Shown here: positions 54,996-64,000 of the stretch, one piece after another
How positions within the stretch are numbered: the stretch's first letter is position 1
Layout of the letters: each line of letters begins with the position of its first letter
Source of the DNA: Aquimarina rhabdastrellae
GTDB taxonomy: Bacteria > Bacteroidota > Bacteroidia > Flavobacteriales > Flavobacteriaceae
Assembly (NCBI GenBank): GCA_947387485.1
Contig: CANDNT010000006.1
Span: 124,001 to 188,000, forward strand
DNA: 64,000 bases
Direction of reading: 5' to 3'
Program-made: the position numbers and the translations under genes
The notes under the pieces: generated by a model
What the model was told of the DNA's origin: nothing
What the model saw: the letters and a program-made list of their open reading frames with translations, nothing else
Database searches by the model: none

Positions 54996-57185
54996 ATGAA
55001 ATATAGAGAAAGAATTATTTTTTTGGTGTTATTAATGGTTTCGTTTATAGGGTGGAATCAATCCAATGAATATATCACAGTAAAAGGACTTGTAAAAGAA
55101 AAAAGATCGCATAGACCTCTAGCTGGAGTGCATATAGAAGTTGTAGGAGATGCTTTTACAATTACAAATCAATTGGGAGAATTTAGTATAAAAGCAAAAA
55201 TAGGAGATAAGCTAATTATAAGAGATGATAAATTTGAAACAGTAAGATATACTGTAATAGATGATCAACCTCTAGAAATATTAGTAAAGGAGCATCCTAG
55301 AGAAGTAGAAGCTCAAATGCGAGATGACATTTTCCATAAAGAAAAAGTTAGACTAGCAAAAGTAACACTGAAAAATGATGCTGTAATAAGTATAGAACAT
55401 GTTGCAGAAGCATTAGAAGTTATAAAAGAAGATGACCCTAAACATTTAGAGAAAAGAGCTGAGTTATTTGAGCTATTGGGAGATATTAATATGCATTGGA
55501 AACAACCTGATCTTGCTGAAAGTAACTACAGAAAAAGTCTAGAAAACGTAAATGCCATAAAGGTCAAAATTAAATTGGGAAAAGCATTAAATGATGAAGG
55601 AAAATATGATGGAGGAATTGAATTACTAGATGAGATGCTTCAAATGAAGCGAAAAATTAGCCCAATAGAACGTATAATAGATATTAATGAAACAATTGGT
55701 GATGGATATGCAGGAAAAGATGATCATAAAACTGCAATCATATATTATAAAGAAGCACTTACATTAAGTGAAAGACAAAAACTAAATAGTAGAATAATAG
55801 GGTTAAATGCAAAACTAGCAGAGTGTTTTCAGAAACAAGGTTTGTTAAATAATGCAATAGGATATTATGATAATTCTATTAGACTAGCCAATAAAGTAGG
55901 GAGAAAAAGTTCGTTAAGACAAAAAATAAAAGCTGCAGATTTCTATAATAGAAATAGTTTTTATGATAAAGAAATCGAATTAAGAAAAGAGATTCTTGAT
56001 GATGTCGAAGAGATTACTACAGCAAAAGATTCTATAGGTATTTTGATGGATGGACAGATTACTGCTGGAGTTCAGAACTATAAAATAGCATCGGCACATG
56101 TCGCAAAAGATGAAGACGAAGAGGCTATTCCATACCTAAAAGAAAGTATTAAAGAAGCCGAGTCCAAAAATGATTTAGTTGTACAGAAAGACGCTACGCG
56201 TAAATTGGGAGAACTATATAGAGAACGAGGAGAATTAAGTAAAGCTTCAGATGCATTTGAAGAATATGAGGTACTTGTTGATAAACTATATATTCAAAAA
56301 GAACAAGAAATATCTCAAGCGGCTCGTTTTTCTAGAGAATTAAATGCAAAGCAAAATAGAATAGCTACACTTGAAAAAGATAGAGAATTAAACGAAAATA
56401 AATACAAACTAGCATTTACTTCTCGCGAATTATCAGAACAACGTACTTCTAGGCAATTAGTGATTATTTATGCTTTGATAGGGGTAACTACATTATTATT
56501 ATTAGTAGCATATTTAATGTCTAGAAATATCAAGCAACAACGCTATGCAAATAATTTATTAGCATTAAAATCCTTGCGATCACAAATGAATCCGCATTTT
56601 ATTTTTAATGCATTAAACTCTGTTAATACATTTATTGCTATTAGTGATGAATTAACAGCAAATAGATATTTGACAGATTTCTCTTTATTGATGCGAGCAG
56701 TATTGGAGAATAGTGAAGAGGATTTTATCCCGTTATCTAAAGAAATTGAATTACTTTCTTTATACGTAAAATTAGAACATTTTAGATTTCAGGATAAATT
56801 TGAATATACAATTGATATAGACCCTACTCTGGACGTTAAACAATATCAAATTCCACCGATGTTGCTACAACCTTATGTAGAAAATGCTGTTTGGCATGGG
56901 TTGCGTTATAAAGAAGAAAAAGGGAAATTAACCATTAGTTTTAGAGAAACCTCAAAAAACGCTTTAGAAATTTTAGTTGTTGATGATGGTATAGGTAGAG
57001 AGAAATCAAAAGTTTTGAAAACTACACATCAAAAGAAACAACGTTCAAAAGGTATGGATAATATCAAGAAAAGAATACAAATATTAAATACAATGTACAG
57101 TGATAAAGTAAATGTTTATATCACTGACTTATTCGATAATCAAGAAGGAACAAAAGTGAAACTAACGCTAAAAAAAGATATATGA
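54996..57185 (+). CDS. LytS-like sensor histidine kinase with carboxypeptidase-regulatory-like and TPR domains
   Basis: A 729-residue membrane sensor. A signal peptide is followed by a carboxypeptidase regulatory-like beta domain (about residues 25-90: VKGLVKEKRSHRPLAGVHIEV), then tetratricopeptide-type helices (about 110-430), one membrane helix (about 488-508) and the kinase core. The phosphorylated histidine is His534 in SQMNPHFIFNALNSV, and the ATP-binding N box is PPMLLQPYVENAVWHGL near 628. Repeats and beta domain would face the periplasm. It overlaps its response regulator by 4 bases. The input signal is unknown. Confidence 0.92.
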   Translation: MKYRERIIFLVLLMVSFIGWNQSNEYITVKGLVKEKRSHRPLAGVHIEVVGDAFTITNQLGEFSIKAKIGDKLIIRDDKFETVRYTVIDDQPLEILVKEHPREVEAQMRDDIFHKEKVRLAKVTLKNDAVISIEHVAEALEVIKEDDPKHLEKRAELFELLGDINMHWKQPDLAESNYRKSLENVNAIKVKIKLGKALNDEGKYDGGIELLDEMLQMKRKISPIERIIDINETIGDGYAGKDDHKTAIIYYKEALTLSERQKLNSRIIGLNAKLAECFQKQGLLNNAIGYYDNSIRLANKVGRKSSLRQKIKAADFYNRNSFYDKEIELRKEILDDVEEITTAKDSIGILMDGQITAGVQNYKIASAHVAKDEDEEAIPYLKESIKEAESKNDLVVQKDATRKLGELYRERGELSKASDAFEEYEVLVDKLYIQKEQEISQAARFSRELNAKQNRIATLEKDRELNENKYKLAFTSRELSEQRTSRQLVIIYALIGVTTLLLLVAYLMSRNIKQQRYANNLLALKSLRSQMNPHFIFNALNSVNTFIAISDELTANRYLTDFSLLMRAVLENSEEDFIPLSKEIELLSLYVKLEHFRFQDKFEYTIDIDPTLDVKQYQIPPMLLQPYVENAVWHGLRYKEEKGKLTISFRETSKNALEILVVDDGIGREKSKVLKTTHQKKQRSKGMDNIKKRIQILNTMYSDKVNVYITDLFDNQEGTKVKLTLKKDI

Positions 57186-57913
57186 AGTTAACTGCAATCA
57201 TAGTAGATGATGAGGCTAATAGCCGAATGATAATAAGAAATTATATTACAAAATACTGTCCAGACGTAGTGATTATAGGAGAAGCATCTGGAATTGATGA
57301 AACTATGAGCTTATTGCAAAAGCAAGAACCAGATATTTTATTCCTGGATGTAGAAATGCCTTATGGAAATGCTTTTGACTTATTAGAAAAAGTCCCAGAG
57401 AGAACCTTTGAAACTATTTTTGTTACAGCATATGATCATTATGCGATTGATGCGCTAAATGCTCAAGCTACATATTATTTATTAAAGCCAATAGCTATTG
57501 ATGATTTGATCAAAGCAGTAAATCATATAGTAGATATTAAAAATAGAGAAGAGGAATTACACAATGCCATTTTAGTACCCAAAAGAAATGGTATTACAGG
57601 CAAAATAACGATTCCGCTACAAGATGGGTTTGAAGTATTAGTGATCGCGGATATTTTATATTGTCAAGCCGATGATAATTATACCAAGATATATTTAAAT
57701 GATGGAAATAAATTGGTAAGTAAAACCCTTAAGTATTTTGAAGAACTACTATTAGATCATGATTTTGTACGTATACACAAAAGCTATTTAGTAAATATTA
57801 ATGCCATTACACGATACAAAAAAGGTAGAGGAGGGAGTATTACACTTATTAATGAAAAAGAACTTATGGTATCGGCATCTAGAAAAGGAGAGCTGTTAGC
57901 GTATTTCAAATAG
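57182..57913 (+). CDS. LytTR-family response regulator
   Basis: A 243-residue regulator. The receiver domain (about 1-120) has the acidic pair DDE at residues 9-11 and the phosphorylation site Asp56 in DILFLDVEMP. The C-terminal LytTR DNA-binding domain (about 140-240) contains VLVIADILYCQADDNYTKIYL and the RIHKSYLVNINAI stretch. It partners with the kinase whose gene overlaps by 4 bases. The targets are not evident; the neighbouring VWA or PorP/SprF genes are candidates. It ends one base before the reverse-strand murI gene. Confidence 0.94.
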   Translation: MKLTAIIVDDEANSRMIIRNYITKYCPDVVIIGEASGIDETMSLLQKQEPDILFLDVEMPYGNAFDLLEKVPERTFETIFVTAYDHYAIDALNAQATYYLLKPIAIDDLIKAVNHIVDIKNREEELHNAILVPKRNGITGKITIPLQDGFEVLVIADILYCQADDNYTKIYLNDGNKLVSKTLKYFEELLLDHDFVRIHKSYLVNINAITRYKKGRGGSITLINEKELMVSASRKGELLAYFK

Positions 57914-57914
57914 C

Positions 57915-58709
57915 TTAAAAATCAAGAAAAGAAACTTGATAAGGAATATTTGTAGCACTATCTTTTAAAATAGTATCAAGTATAACAGGATCGTGATTAG
58001 AATATAATAAATGCGTGCCAGTTAAAGTAGTTGTTTGACTCAATTGATGAGATTCGAGAACGTGTTGGGTTTGTTTCGCAACAGCCAATCCAGAATCTAT
58101 AATGTAGATTTGAGGTGGTAAAATCTGCTTTAAAATAGATGTTAAGTAAGGATAGTGTGTACATCCTAATACGAGATAATCAATACCTTTATCAATTAAT
58201 GGTTGAATATAGGATGATAACAAAGAGTACATTTCTTTGCTATCAATCTTATTCGCTTCAATTAAGTCAACGAGACCACTACCAATAACTTCTAATATTT
58301 CGATATCATTAGTATATAAATCAGATGTTTTTGCAAATAGCTCACTACTAAGAGTTCCTTTTGTAGCAAGTACTCCTATTCTTTTTGTTTGAGAGTATAA
58401 AGCAGCAGGTTTTATGGCAGGTTCAATACCTATAAACGGAATATCAAAAGTAGTTCTTAGAATTTTTATCGCATTAGTAGTGGCAGTATTACAAGCGACA
58501 ACTATAATTTTGCAATCATAAGCTAAAAGACGCTCGACATTTTTTATACTCAGTTTAACAATATCATCTTTATTTTTTGTACCGTATGGAGCATTTTTAT
58601 TATCAGCAAGATAAATAGTATTCTCATAAGGAAGAAGAGTAGCAATCTCTTTCCATATAGAAGTTCCTCCAATTCCAGAATCAAAAATACCTATGGGTTG
58701 TGATGACAT
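57915..58709 (-). CDS. murI: Glutamate racemase
   Basis: A 264-residue cofactor-free racemase that makes D-glutamate for peptidoglycan. The catalytic residues are plain: Asp10 in IGIFDSGIGG, Cys73 in VACNTATTNA and Cys183 in LGCTHYPYL. An upstream in-frame start at 58760 lies in the terminator of the next gene, so the ATG at 58709 is chosen. It is tail to tail with the LytTR regulator with one base between the stops. Confidence 0.95.
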   Translation of the reverse strand: MSSQPIGIFDSGIGGTSIWKEIATLLPYENTIYLADNKNAPYGTKNKDDIVKLSIKNVERLLAYDCKIIVVACNTATTNAIKILRTTFDIPFIGIEPAIKPAALYSQTKRIGVLATKGTLSSELFAKTSDLYTNDIEILEVIGSGLVDLIEANKIDSKEMYSLLSSYIQPLIDKGIDYLVLGCTHYPYLTSILKQILPPQIYIIDSGLAVAKQTQHVLESHQLSQTTTLTGTHLLYSNHDPVILDTILKDSATNIPYQVSFLDF

Positions 58710-58749
58710 TATCGTGTGAATGTGTTTTATGATGGGCGTAAAAATAAAA

Positions 58750-58777
58750 AAAAGCAACAAAAAACTTTGTTGCTTTT
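58750..58777 (-). terminator. Terminator after the first OmpH-like gene
   Basis: AAAAGCAACAAA and TTTGTTGCTTTT pair around AAAC. Read on the reverse strand it ends with TTTTTTTT. It lies between the OmpH-like gene (end 58805) and murI, so murI probably needs its own promoter. Confidence 0.8.
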
Positions 58778-58804
58778 ATATCTGTTTTGAAAAGATAAGT
58801 TTTC

Positions 58805-59314
58805 TTAGATACCTAAATCTTTCTTTACGTCAGCCATTAAATCATAACCATCAGCCATGATGATTCCTGTACCAGTAGTAGAATCAAGAACATATTGGTA
58901 TCCTTTTGCTCTAGCAACTTTTTGTACAGAAGTACGAGCTTTTTCATAAATAGGCTTTAATAACTCAACTTTTTTCTTGTCGATATCTTTTAATGCATTA
59001 GCACGGTAATCTCCGATACTTTTTTCTGTAGCTTGAAGCTCTTGCATTCTTTTTGCGTTCTCTTCGTCAGTTTTAGTTTCAGCTTCTTGGCGGTATTTGT
59101 TAGTTGTATTTTGAAACTCTAAAATCATATTTCTGATCTCACCATCATAAGTCTTCTCTAATTTTTCTAACTCGCTAATAGCAGCTTTATAAGCAGGCAT
59201 AGCTTCGATAAGTTCTTGAGATGCAATATGAGCTACTTTTGATTGTGCGTTCACAAAACTTGTTGCTCCCAATACCAATGCACAAGCTACTAATAGTGTT
59301 TTAAATTGTTTCAT
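58805..59314 (-). CDS. OmpH/Skp-like periplasmic chaperone, first
   Basis: A 169-residue Skp-family chaperone with a signal peptide ending near SFVNAQ (residue 24). The mature start SKVAHIASQELIEAMP and the long alpha-helical middle (about 40-130) rich in Glu and Lys, with LKDIDKKKVELLKPIYEKARTSVQKVA and YQYVLDSTTG at the end, match OmpH. Skp holds unfolded outer membrane proteins on their way to BamA. The bamA gene is two genes upstream in the same direction, and a longer OmpH-like gene lies between. Confidence 0.93.
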   Translation of the reverse strand: MKQFKTLLVACALVLGATSFVNAQSKVAHIASQELIEAMPAYKAAISELEKLEKTYDGEIRNMILEFQNTTNKYRQEAETKTDEENAKRMQELQATEKSIGDYRANALKDIDKKKVELLKPIYEKARTSVQKVARAKGYQYVLDSTTGTGIIMADGYDLMADVKKDLGI

Positions 59315-59358
59315 TTTTAGTAATATTAAGTGTTATAAATTTTATAATTGTGTTTAAT

Positions 59359-60189
59359 TTAATTATCGCTTTTTTCTTCTTGCTCTTTTAGCTTTTGTGC
59401 TTTTAGAGCAGCAATAGAATCTTTCTTTCTTTTACGTTCTGCTAGAAGTTTTGCACGGCGTTCTTCATATTCTTTCTTTTTAGCAGCTCTTGCTTTTTCT
59501 CTAGCAGCTTTACGTTCTTCTAGTAATTTTTCACGTTCAGTAATCTTAGCTTGTTGTGCTTTTTCACGTTCGGTTACTTCTTTTTCTTGCTCAACATTTC
59601 TAGATTCACCTTGTTCAATTTGTTTACGCTCCTTTTTGTTTTTAGCTTGTTTTCTTTTTGATGCACGATTAATTCTTAAAAGTACTTGATCGCTTACGTC
59701 ATATTTATCTGCAGAATACAACATCACAACATCAGCTGATTTATCAAAGATAAAATCATATCTTTTGCTTTTTGCTATTTCTTGTACCGCAGTGAAAACT
59801 TGATCTTGTACAGGTTGAATTAATCTCTTTTTTTGAAGAAAAAGATCTCCGTTAGGCCCAAATCTTTTTTGTTGGTAATCTAAGATTTCTTTCTCTTTAA
59901 AATTAATATCTTCTTCACGTTCTTCAATAAGTTCTTTTGTTAATAACACACGTTCATTATTAAGATCTTTTCTCATTTGTTCAACTTCCTTAAGAACAAC
60001 TTCGACTTCAGTTTTCCATTTCTGAACTTTAGTTTCTAATTGTGCAGAAGCTTCACCGTATTCAGGAACGTTTTCTAAGATATAATCCATATCGATATAT
60101 CCTATACGTATTCCTCTTTGCGCAAAAATAGAAGCAGAAAAAGAAAGCCAACAAATAGTTGTTAATAAGAAAAGAACTCTTGTTTTCAT
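59359..60189 (-). CDS. OmpH/Skp-like periplasmic chaperone, second, with basic-acidic tail
   Basis: A 276-residue Skp-family protein with a signal peptide ending at IFAQ (about residue 24). The family part RIGYIDMDYILENVPEY and IFDKSADVVMLYSADKYDVSDQVL lies in residues 25-180. After it comes about 90 residues of Lys, Arg, Glu and Ala (REKARAAKKKEYEERRAK for part), a highly charged helix absent from ordinary Skp. The start at 60189 is preferred over the in-frame 60261. It is between bamA and the shorter OmpH-like gene, which suggests two chaperones for one barrel machine. Confidence 0.9.
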   Translation of the reverse strand: MKTRVLFLLTTICWLSFSASIFAQRGIRIGYIDMDYILENVPEYGEASAQLETKVQKWKTEVEVVLKEVEQMRKDLNNERVLLTKELIEEREEDINFKEKEILDYQQKRFGPNGDLFLQKKRLIQPVQDQVFTAVQEIAKSKRYDFIFDKSADVVMLYSADKYDVSDQVLLRINRASKRKQAKNKKERKQIEQGESRNVEQEKEVTEREKAQQAKITEREKLLEERKAAREKARAAKKKEYEERRAKLLAERKRKKDSIAALKAQKLKEQEEKSDN

Positions 60190-60224
60190 AATGTTATTTT
60201 GTTTATTGAAATAATCATGCCAAA

Positions 60225-62813
60225 TTAAAATTGCTGCCCTATGATAAAGTGAGTTTCCCAACCATTTGCTCCAGTACCTAATCCTGGTACAGGGTCAAAT
60301 CCATAACCAAAGTCAATACCTAATAAACCAAAGGCAGGCATAAAGATACGTAGTCCAGCTCCGGCAGATCGACTAAGTTCAAATGGGTTAAACCTTTTAA
60401 AACTGTCATAAGAGGCACCTCCTTCTATAAAACCAAGCATATAAATAGATGCTTGAGGCTTTAAAGTAATAGGGTAGCGTAACTCTAACGAGTATTTGTT
60501 ATAAATTGTTGCCCCATCATTAGAACTATCTACATCTGTAGATCTACTTAAAGGGATAAGTGATTGATTAGGATATCCTCTTAACGCTACAACTTCTCTA
60601 CCATCAAGACTTCTTGCTCCTAAACCATCTCCTCCTACAAAGAAACGCTCAAAAGGAATATTACCTCTATCATTGTTATATGCTCCTAAGAATCCATATT
60701 CTGCTCTTGTTCTTAAAACTAATTTTTGATAAAGAGTAGTATACCATGTAGCATCAAACTTAATTTTATAGAATTCTAACCAATCAAAACGTTCTTGATC
60801 AATTTCAGATATTCTTGCACGATCATCTGCATCAGCAGGATCTAAACCATCTCTTTCTTCTCTTAATGCTTTATAGTCAACTCCATCAAATAATGAATAT
60901 GGTAATGTAAGTTTAGCAACTAAATTAAATTCAGAACCACTTGTAGGAAATATAGGATTAGAAAACGTATTGTTTCGGTTTATCCCTATCGTATATGATA
61001 AGTTGTTAGAATAACCATCACCAAACGTAAATAAGTTAGTGTTATAATTCTTTAAATTATAATGTTGGAAACTCACGGCTTGAGATAAAGTAAAATAGTT
61101 ATCAGGCCAGTTTAAACGTTTTGCAATACCTAAAGAACCTCCTGTAATTAAAAACTTACTATTTCTATCAACATCACGAGTTCTGTTGTTGAATAAATAT
61201 TGAATAGTATGAGAGAACGAAGATGATAATTGATAAGGCTTTTTACCACCTAACCATGGCTCAATAAAAGATAAGCTGTAAGTTTGGTATAAACGACTTG
61301 CTTGAGCTCTTACACGCAGCGTCTGTCCGTCTCCCATTGGTAATGGTTGATAAGCTTCTTTATTAAAAATATTTCTAATAGAGAAGTTATTAAATGCAAG
61401 ACCTAAAGTCCCTACAAAACCACCACCACCAAAACCTCCTTGAAGCTCGATTTGGCTAGATCCTTTTTCTACAAGAGGGTAATTGATATCAACAGTACCA
61501 GCATTAGGATCTAAGTTTTGAAATTTAGGTTCTAACTGTTCTGGATCAAAGAAACCTAATTGACCTAATTCACGTACAGTACGAATAACTAAATCTTTAC
61601 TATAGCGCTCACCAGGCTTTGTTTTTAATTCTCTATAGATTACATGATCATTTGTTTTATCATTTCCAGATACAGTAATTTTATTAAAATGAGCTAATTT
61701 TCCTTCACGAATACGAATTTCAAAATCAATAGTATCGTTCTTAATTGTAGTTTCTACAGGATTAATACTAGAGAATAAGTAACCATTATTTTGATATAGG
61801 TTTGTTAAATCATCTGCATCAGGTTTAGTATTATCAGAAATTTGTTTTTCTAATAAAACACCATTGTAAACATCTCCTTTTTTGATAACTAATTGACGAG
61901 CTAATTGTCTATCTGTATAAACACTATTTCCTAAGAAAGTGATATTACCAAAATAATATTTATTACCTTCTTCTACATTCATATTAATGGTAACAGTCTC
62001 CTTATTGTTAGATAAAACTGTATCCATCACGATTCTAGCATCACGAAATCCTTTTTCTTTATATTTCTGAACGATATTAGATTTATCCTCTTCATAGTCA
62101 GCTTTAATATATTTAGATCGTTTCCAAAACCTCCAGAAGCGTTTACGTTTAGTATTTTTCATGGTTGAACGAATCTTACTATTAGAAAGTTCGCTATTTC
62201 CATTAATAACTATATTTTTTACTTTAACACGATCACCTTTGTCAATACGAATAACCATCTTAACCTTGTTACTATTTTCAATAGTATCTTTAACAGGTAT
62301 AGTGTTAATGGCTACCTTAGTATTTAAGTATCCATCTTTTCTATATTTATTAGTAATATAGTTACGAGTAGTAGTTAAAAGGTTTTCTGTAACCTTTGCA
62401 CCTTTACGCAATTGATTATCTTTTATGAGATCTTCACGTTTACGTTTTTTAATACCATCAATTCTTACTTCAGTAAGTTCAGGAACTTCTTGAATATTAA
62501 TTTCGATATCGGCAATATCACCTTTTACATTAGTAAGATAAAAATTGATATCACTAAATAATTCTAAGTCCCATAACTTTTTTATGATGCCACTAATTTT
62601 ATCACCAGGTAGAAATATACGTTCGCCACTTCTTAAACCTGTAAAGGCAATGATGGTATTTTCATTATAGCTTACAGAACCTGTTACTTTTATTTCACCT
62701 AAAGTGTACTCTTTTCCATTAGAAATAGGGATACTACCTTGAGCTGAAAGTGGAGTTGACTGTAATAGAAATATACAAGACAATAAGATTGCTACAAATA
62801 TTCGTTTATGCAT
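60225..62813 (-). CDS. bamA: Outer membrane protein assembly factor BamA
   Basis: An 862-residue Omp85 protein, the central outer membrane barrel insertase. A signal peptide ends near LSAQ (residue 25). Five POTRA domains are visible as repeats (for example GEIKVTGSVSYNENTII, VKNIVINGNSELS and YFGNITFLGNSVYTD), then a C-terminal 16-strand barrel with FFVGGDGLGARSLDGREV and IDFGYGFDPV near the end. ATG 62813 follows the uppS stop after one base, while an upstream start at 62843 lies inside uppS. The neighbouring OmpH genes are its likely chaperones. Confidence 0.95.
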   Translation of the reverse strand: MHKRIFVAILLSCIFLLQSTPLSAQGSIPISNGKEYTLGEIKVTGSVSYNENTIIAFTGLRSGERIFLPGDKISGIIKKLWDLELFSDINFYLTNVKGDIADIEINIQEVPELTEVRIDGIKKRKREDLIKDNQLRKGAKVTENLLTTTRNYITNKYRKDGYLNTKVAINTIPVKDTIENSNKVKMVIRIDKGDRVKVKNIVINGNSELSNSKIRSTMKNTKRKRFWRFWKRSKYIKADYEEDKSNIVQKYKEKGFRDARIVMDTVLSNNKETVTINMNVEEGNKYYFGNITFLGNSVYTDRQLARQLVIKKGDVYNGVLLEKQISDNTKPDADDLTNLYQNNGYLFSSINPVETTIKNDTIDFEIRIREGKLAHFNKITVSGNDKTNDHVIYRELKTKPGERYSKDLVIRTVRELGQLGFFDPEQLEPKFQNLDPNAGTVDINYPLVEKGSSQIELQGGFGGGGFVGTLGLAFNNFSIRNIFNKEAYQPLPMGDGQTLRVRAQASRLYQTYSLSFIEPWLGGKKPYQLSSSFSHTIQYLFNNRTRDVDRNSKFLITGGSLGIAKRLNWPDNYFTLSQAVSFQHYNLKNYNTNLFTFGDGYSNNLSYTIGINRNNTFSNPIFPTSGSEFNLVAKLTLPYSLFDGVDYKALREERDGLDPADADDRARISEIDQERFDWLEFYKIKFDATWYTTLYQKLVLRTRAEYGFLGAYNNDRGNIPFERFFVGGDGLGARSLDGREVVALRGYPNQSLIPLSRSTDVDSSNDGATIYNKYSLELRYPITLKPQASIYMLGFIEGGASYDSFKRFNPFELSRSAGAGLRIFMPAFGLLGIDFGYGFDPVPGLGTGANGWETHFIIGQQF

Positions 62814-62814
62814 A

Positions 62815-63552
62815 TTAGCTAAGTTGTTCACTCGTTTTTCCAAATCTTCTTTCTCTTTGTTGATAATTTAATACGGCCTCAAATAAATCAGTTTTCCTAA
62901 AATCTGGCCAAAGTATTTTAGTAAAATATAATTCTGCATATGCAATTTGCCATAATAAGAAATTACTAATACGTTGTTCACCACTTGTACGTATTAATAA
63001 ATCCACATCTGGCAGGTTTTTGGTGTACAGATGCTCACTAATGACTGTTTCATTTATGAGATGTGGCGAAATTAAATTATTTTTTACTTTAATACTTATA
63101 TCTTTTACAGTTTTTATCAGTTCTTCTCGACTACCATAGCTAAGAGCGAGTGTAACGGTAATTTGTGTATTATCTTTTGTTTGATCAATAACATACAGTA
63201 ATTCATTCTTTACCTTTTCTGGTAAAGCATCTAAATTTCCTATAGCGTTAAGCTTGATATTGTTTTTTTGAAGAGAGGCAACTTCTTTCTTTAAAGAATT
63301 GACAAGGAGCTTCATTAAAGCATCAACTTCTCGTTTTGGACGATTCCAGTTTTCTGTAGAAAAAGCATAAAGCGTTAAATATTTAACGCCAATTTCTGTA
63401 CATGCTTCTACAGCCTCTTGTACTCCTTTTGCTCCGTTTTCATGCCCAATAGCCCTTAGGAGACCTTTCTTTTTTGCCCATCTCCCATTACCATCCATAA
63501 TAATGGCAATATGATGTGGAATATTTGAATTAAGTTGTTCTTTTTGAGTCAT
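62815..63552 (-). CDS. uppS: Isoprenyl transferase (undecaprenyl diphosphate synthase)
   Basis: A 245-residue cis-prenyltransferase that makes undecaprenyl diphosphate, the lipid carrier for peptidoglycan and surface glycans. The catalytic Asp20 is in IAIIMDGNGRWA, followed by GHENGAKGV, TLYAFSTENWNRP, ALSYGSREEL and the end IRTSGEQRISNFLLWQIAYAE, given here as IRTSGEQRISNF. An upstream in-frame start at 63576 adds nothing like the family. It ends one base before the bamA start, so both are in one operon. Confidence 0.96.
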   Translation of the reverse strand: MTQKEQLNSNIPHHIAIIMDGNGRWAKKKGLLRAIGHENGAKGVQEAVEACTEIGVKYLTLYAFSTENWNRPKREVDALMKLLVNSLKKEVASLQKNNIKLNAIGNLDALPEKVKNELLYVIDQTKDNTQITVTLALSYGSREELIKTVKDISIKVKNNLISPHLINETVISEHLYTKNLPDVDLLIRTSGEQRISNFLLWQIAYAELYFTKILWPDFRKTDLFEAVLNYQQRERRFGKTSEQLS

Positions 63553-63557
63553 TTTTT

Positions 63558-64000
63558 TTAAAAAACACAATAACACGGTATCCTACCCCAGGTATATGTT
63601 AAAGTTATACCTGTAAAAAAGTACCAGTCATTATTGTTTGTGTTACCAAATTTCAAAACATTATTTCCAGAAATGGATCTGCTAGGATCACTACCATCTA
63701 GATTATCTGTAAAGGTGTATCTCGCTCCAATTTCGGCACCGATTATCCAGTGTGTTCCAATTGTTTTTTTAACACCTACAACCATAGGTATAGCCATACT
63801 CCATTCATCTCTAAAAGGGATAATATCATTATCTACATTACGAGCCATTTGATCATAATTAAATACTGTAATCCCTGTATATAAGTATGGAGTGAATTGA
63901 GGATCACCATCGTATAAATACCAATCCCAGAAATTAAATTCCATACCCAAAGAGACTTCTTTTACAGAGTTTTTAAACTCAAAACCTCTTTCTTGACGGC
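63558..64000 (-). CDS. DUF6089-like outer membrane protein, C-terminal part (cut by window edge)
   Basis: At least 146 codons of a frame that stays open to the window edge; the start is outside. The visible text, QERGFEFKNSVKEVSLGMEFNFWDW in part (KEVSLGMEFNFWDW), TPYLYTGITVFNYDQMA, GAEIGARYTFTDNLDG and WYFFTGITLTYTWG, fits a small beta-barrel protein like those of DUF6089, which in Bacteroidota sit next to uppS and bamA. It ends with CYCVF after the last strand. The function is unknown. Confidence 0.72.
   Translation of the reverse strand, partial: RQERGFEFKNSVKEVSLGMEFNFWDWYLYDGDPQFTPYLYTGITVFNYDQMARNVDNDIIPFRDEWSMAIPMVVGVKKTIGTHWIIGAEIGARYTFTDNLDGSDPSRSISGNNVLKFGNTNNNDWYFFTGITLTYTWGRIPCYCVF

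Noticed and set aside
1-64000. CRISPR arrays, insertion sequences, prophage or tRNA genes
   Set aside because: No spaced direct repeats, transposase motifs, phage structural genes or cloverleaf sequences were seen on either strand by eye. A covariance or repeat search could not be run.

Overview
The window looks like chromosomal DNA from a marine-type member of the Flavobacteriaceae (phylum Bacteroidota). The evidence is AT-rich sequence, type IX secretion genes (SprA and a PorP/SprF protein), lipoproteins with a Cys-Ser-Ser-Asp-Asp-Asp start, a MetH split into two genes, a sulfite reductase with a HEPN-like tail, tandem cytochrome oxidase subunit III genes, and many upstream boxes of the Bacteroidota promoter type (TAnnTTTG, sometimes with TTG about 19-20 bases further upstream). 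The genus cannot be fixed from the sequence alone. I saw no rRNA, tRNA, transposase, prophage or CRISPR array.

Layout. 1-2330: OsmC-like protein, a Met/Cys trans-sulfuration enzyme (MetZ type) and a reverse-strand lipoprotein. 2520-10883: a sulfate assimilation operon: DUF2061 membrane protein, CysH, CysD, CysN, sulfite reductase, two siroheme enzymes, then a ferredoxin reductase and a [2Fe-2S] ferredoxin that could feed electrons to sulfite reductase. 11003-15898: a SAM-I riboswitch followed by the two halves of cobalamin-dependent methionine synthase and MetF. Together these regions run from sulfate through sulfide and homocysteine to methionine. 15980-20028: a GT-C-like membrane glycosyltransferase and a convergent DPM1-like glycosyltransferase, a PagL-like lipid A deacylase and a DUF2807 lipoprotein. 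20183-28794: ruvA, sprA, gcvH and a VanZ-like protein. 28938-31471: two TonB-like energy transducers and a secreted metallo-hydrolase.

31705-36924 is a cytochrome c oxidase biogenesis cluster: heme O synthase, two subunit III proteins, a subunit IV-like protein, a cysteine-free SCO-like protein, SCO1, DUF420 and a small CxxC membrane protein. 37131-44458 is a tripartite efflux operon with one ATPase, two MacB-like permeases, two adaptors and a TolC-like channel. 44522-51847 holds tsaB, a secreted protein of unknown function, a DUF255/thioredoxin lipoprotein, dodecin, a PiT phosphate transporter and an Nfu-type iron-sulfur scaffold. 51848-52526 has no gene. 52527-57913 holds a PorP/SprF protein, a VWA-domain secreted protein and a LytS/LytTR-type two-component pair. 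57915-64000, all on the reverse strand, is an envelope cluster: murI, two OmpH/Skp-like chaperones, bamA, uppS and the end of a DUF6089 protein.

Most of the window is core flavobacterial metabolism and envelope biogenesis. I found no clear new defence or mobile system. The points most worth checking are the sulfate operon (a CysH with no iron-sulfur cysteines and no nearby cysC, the HEPN-like tail, DUF2061 coupling, the hairpins between cysD and cysN), the cysteine-free SCO partner, the small CSMC protein, and several palindromes in promoter regions.
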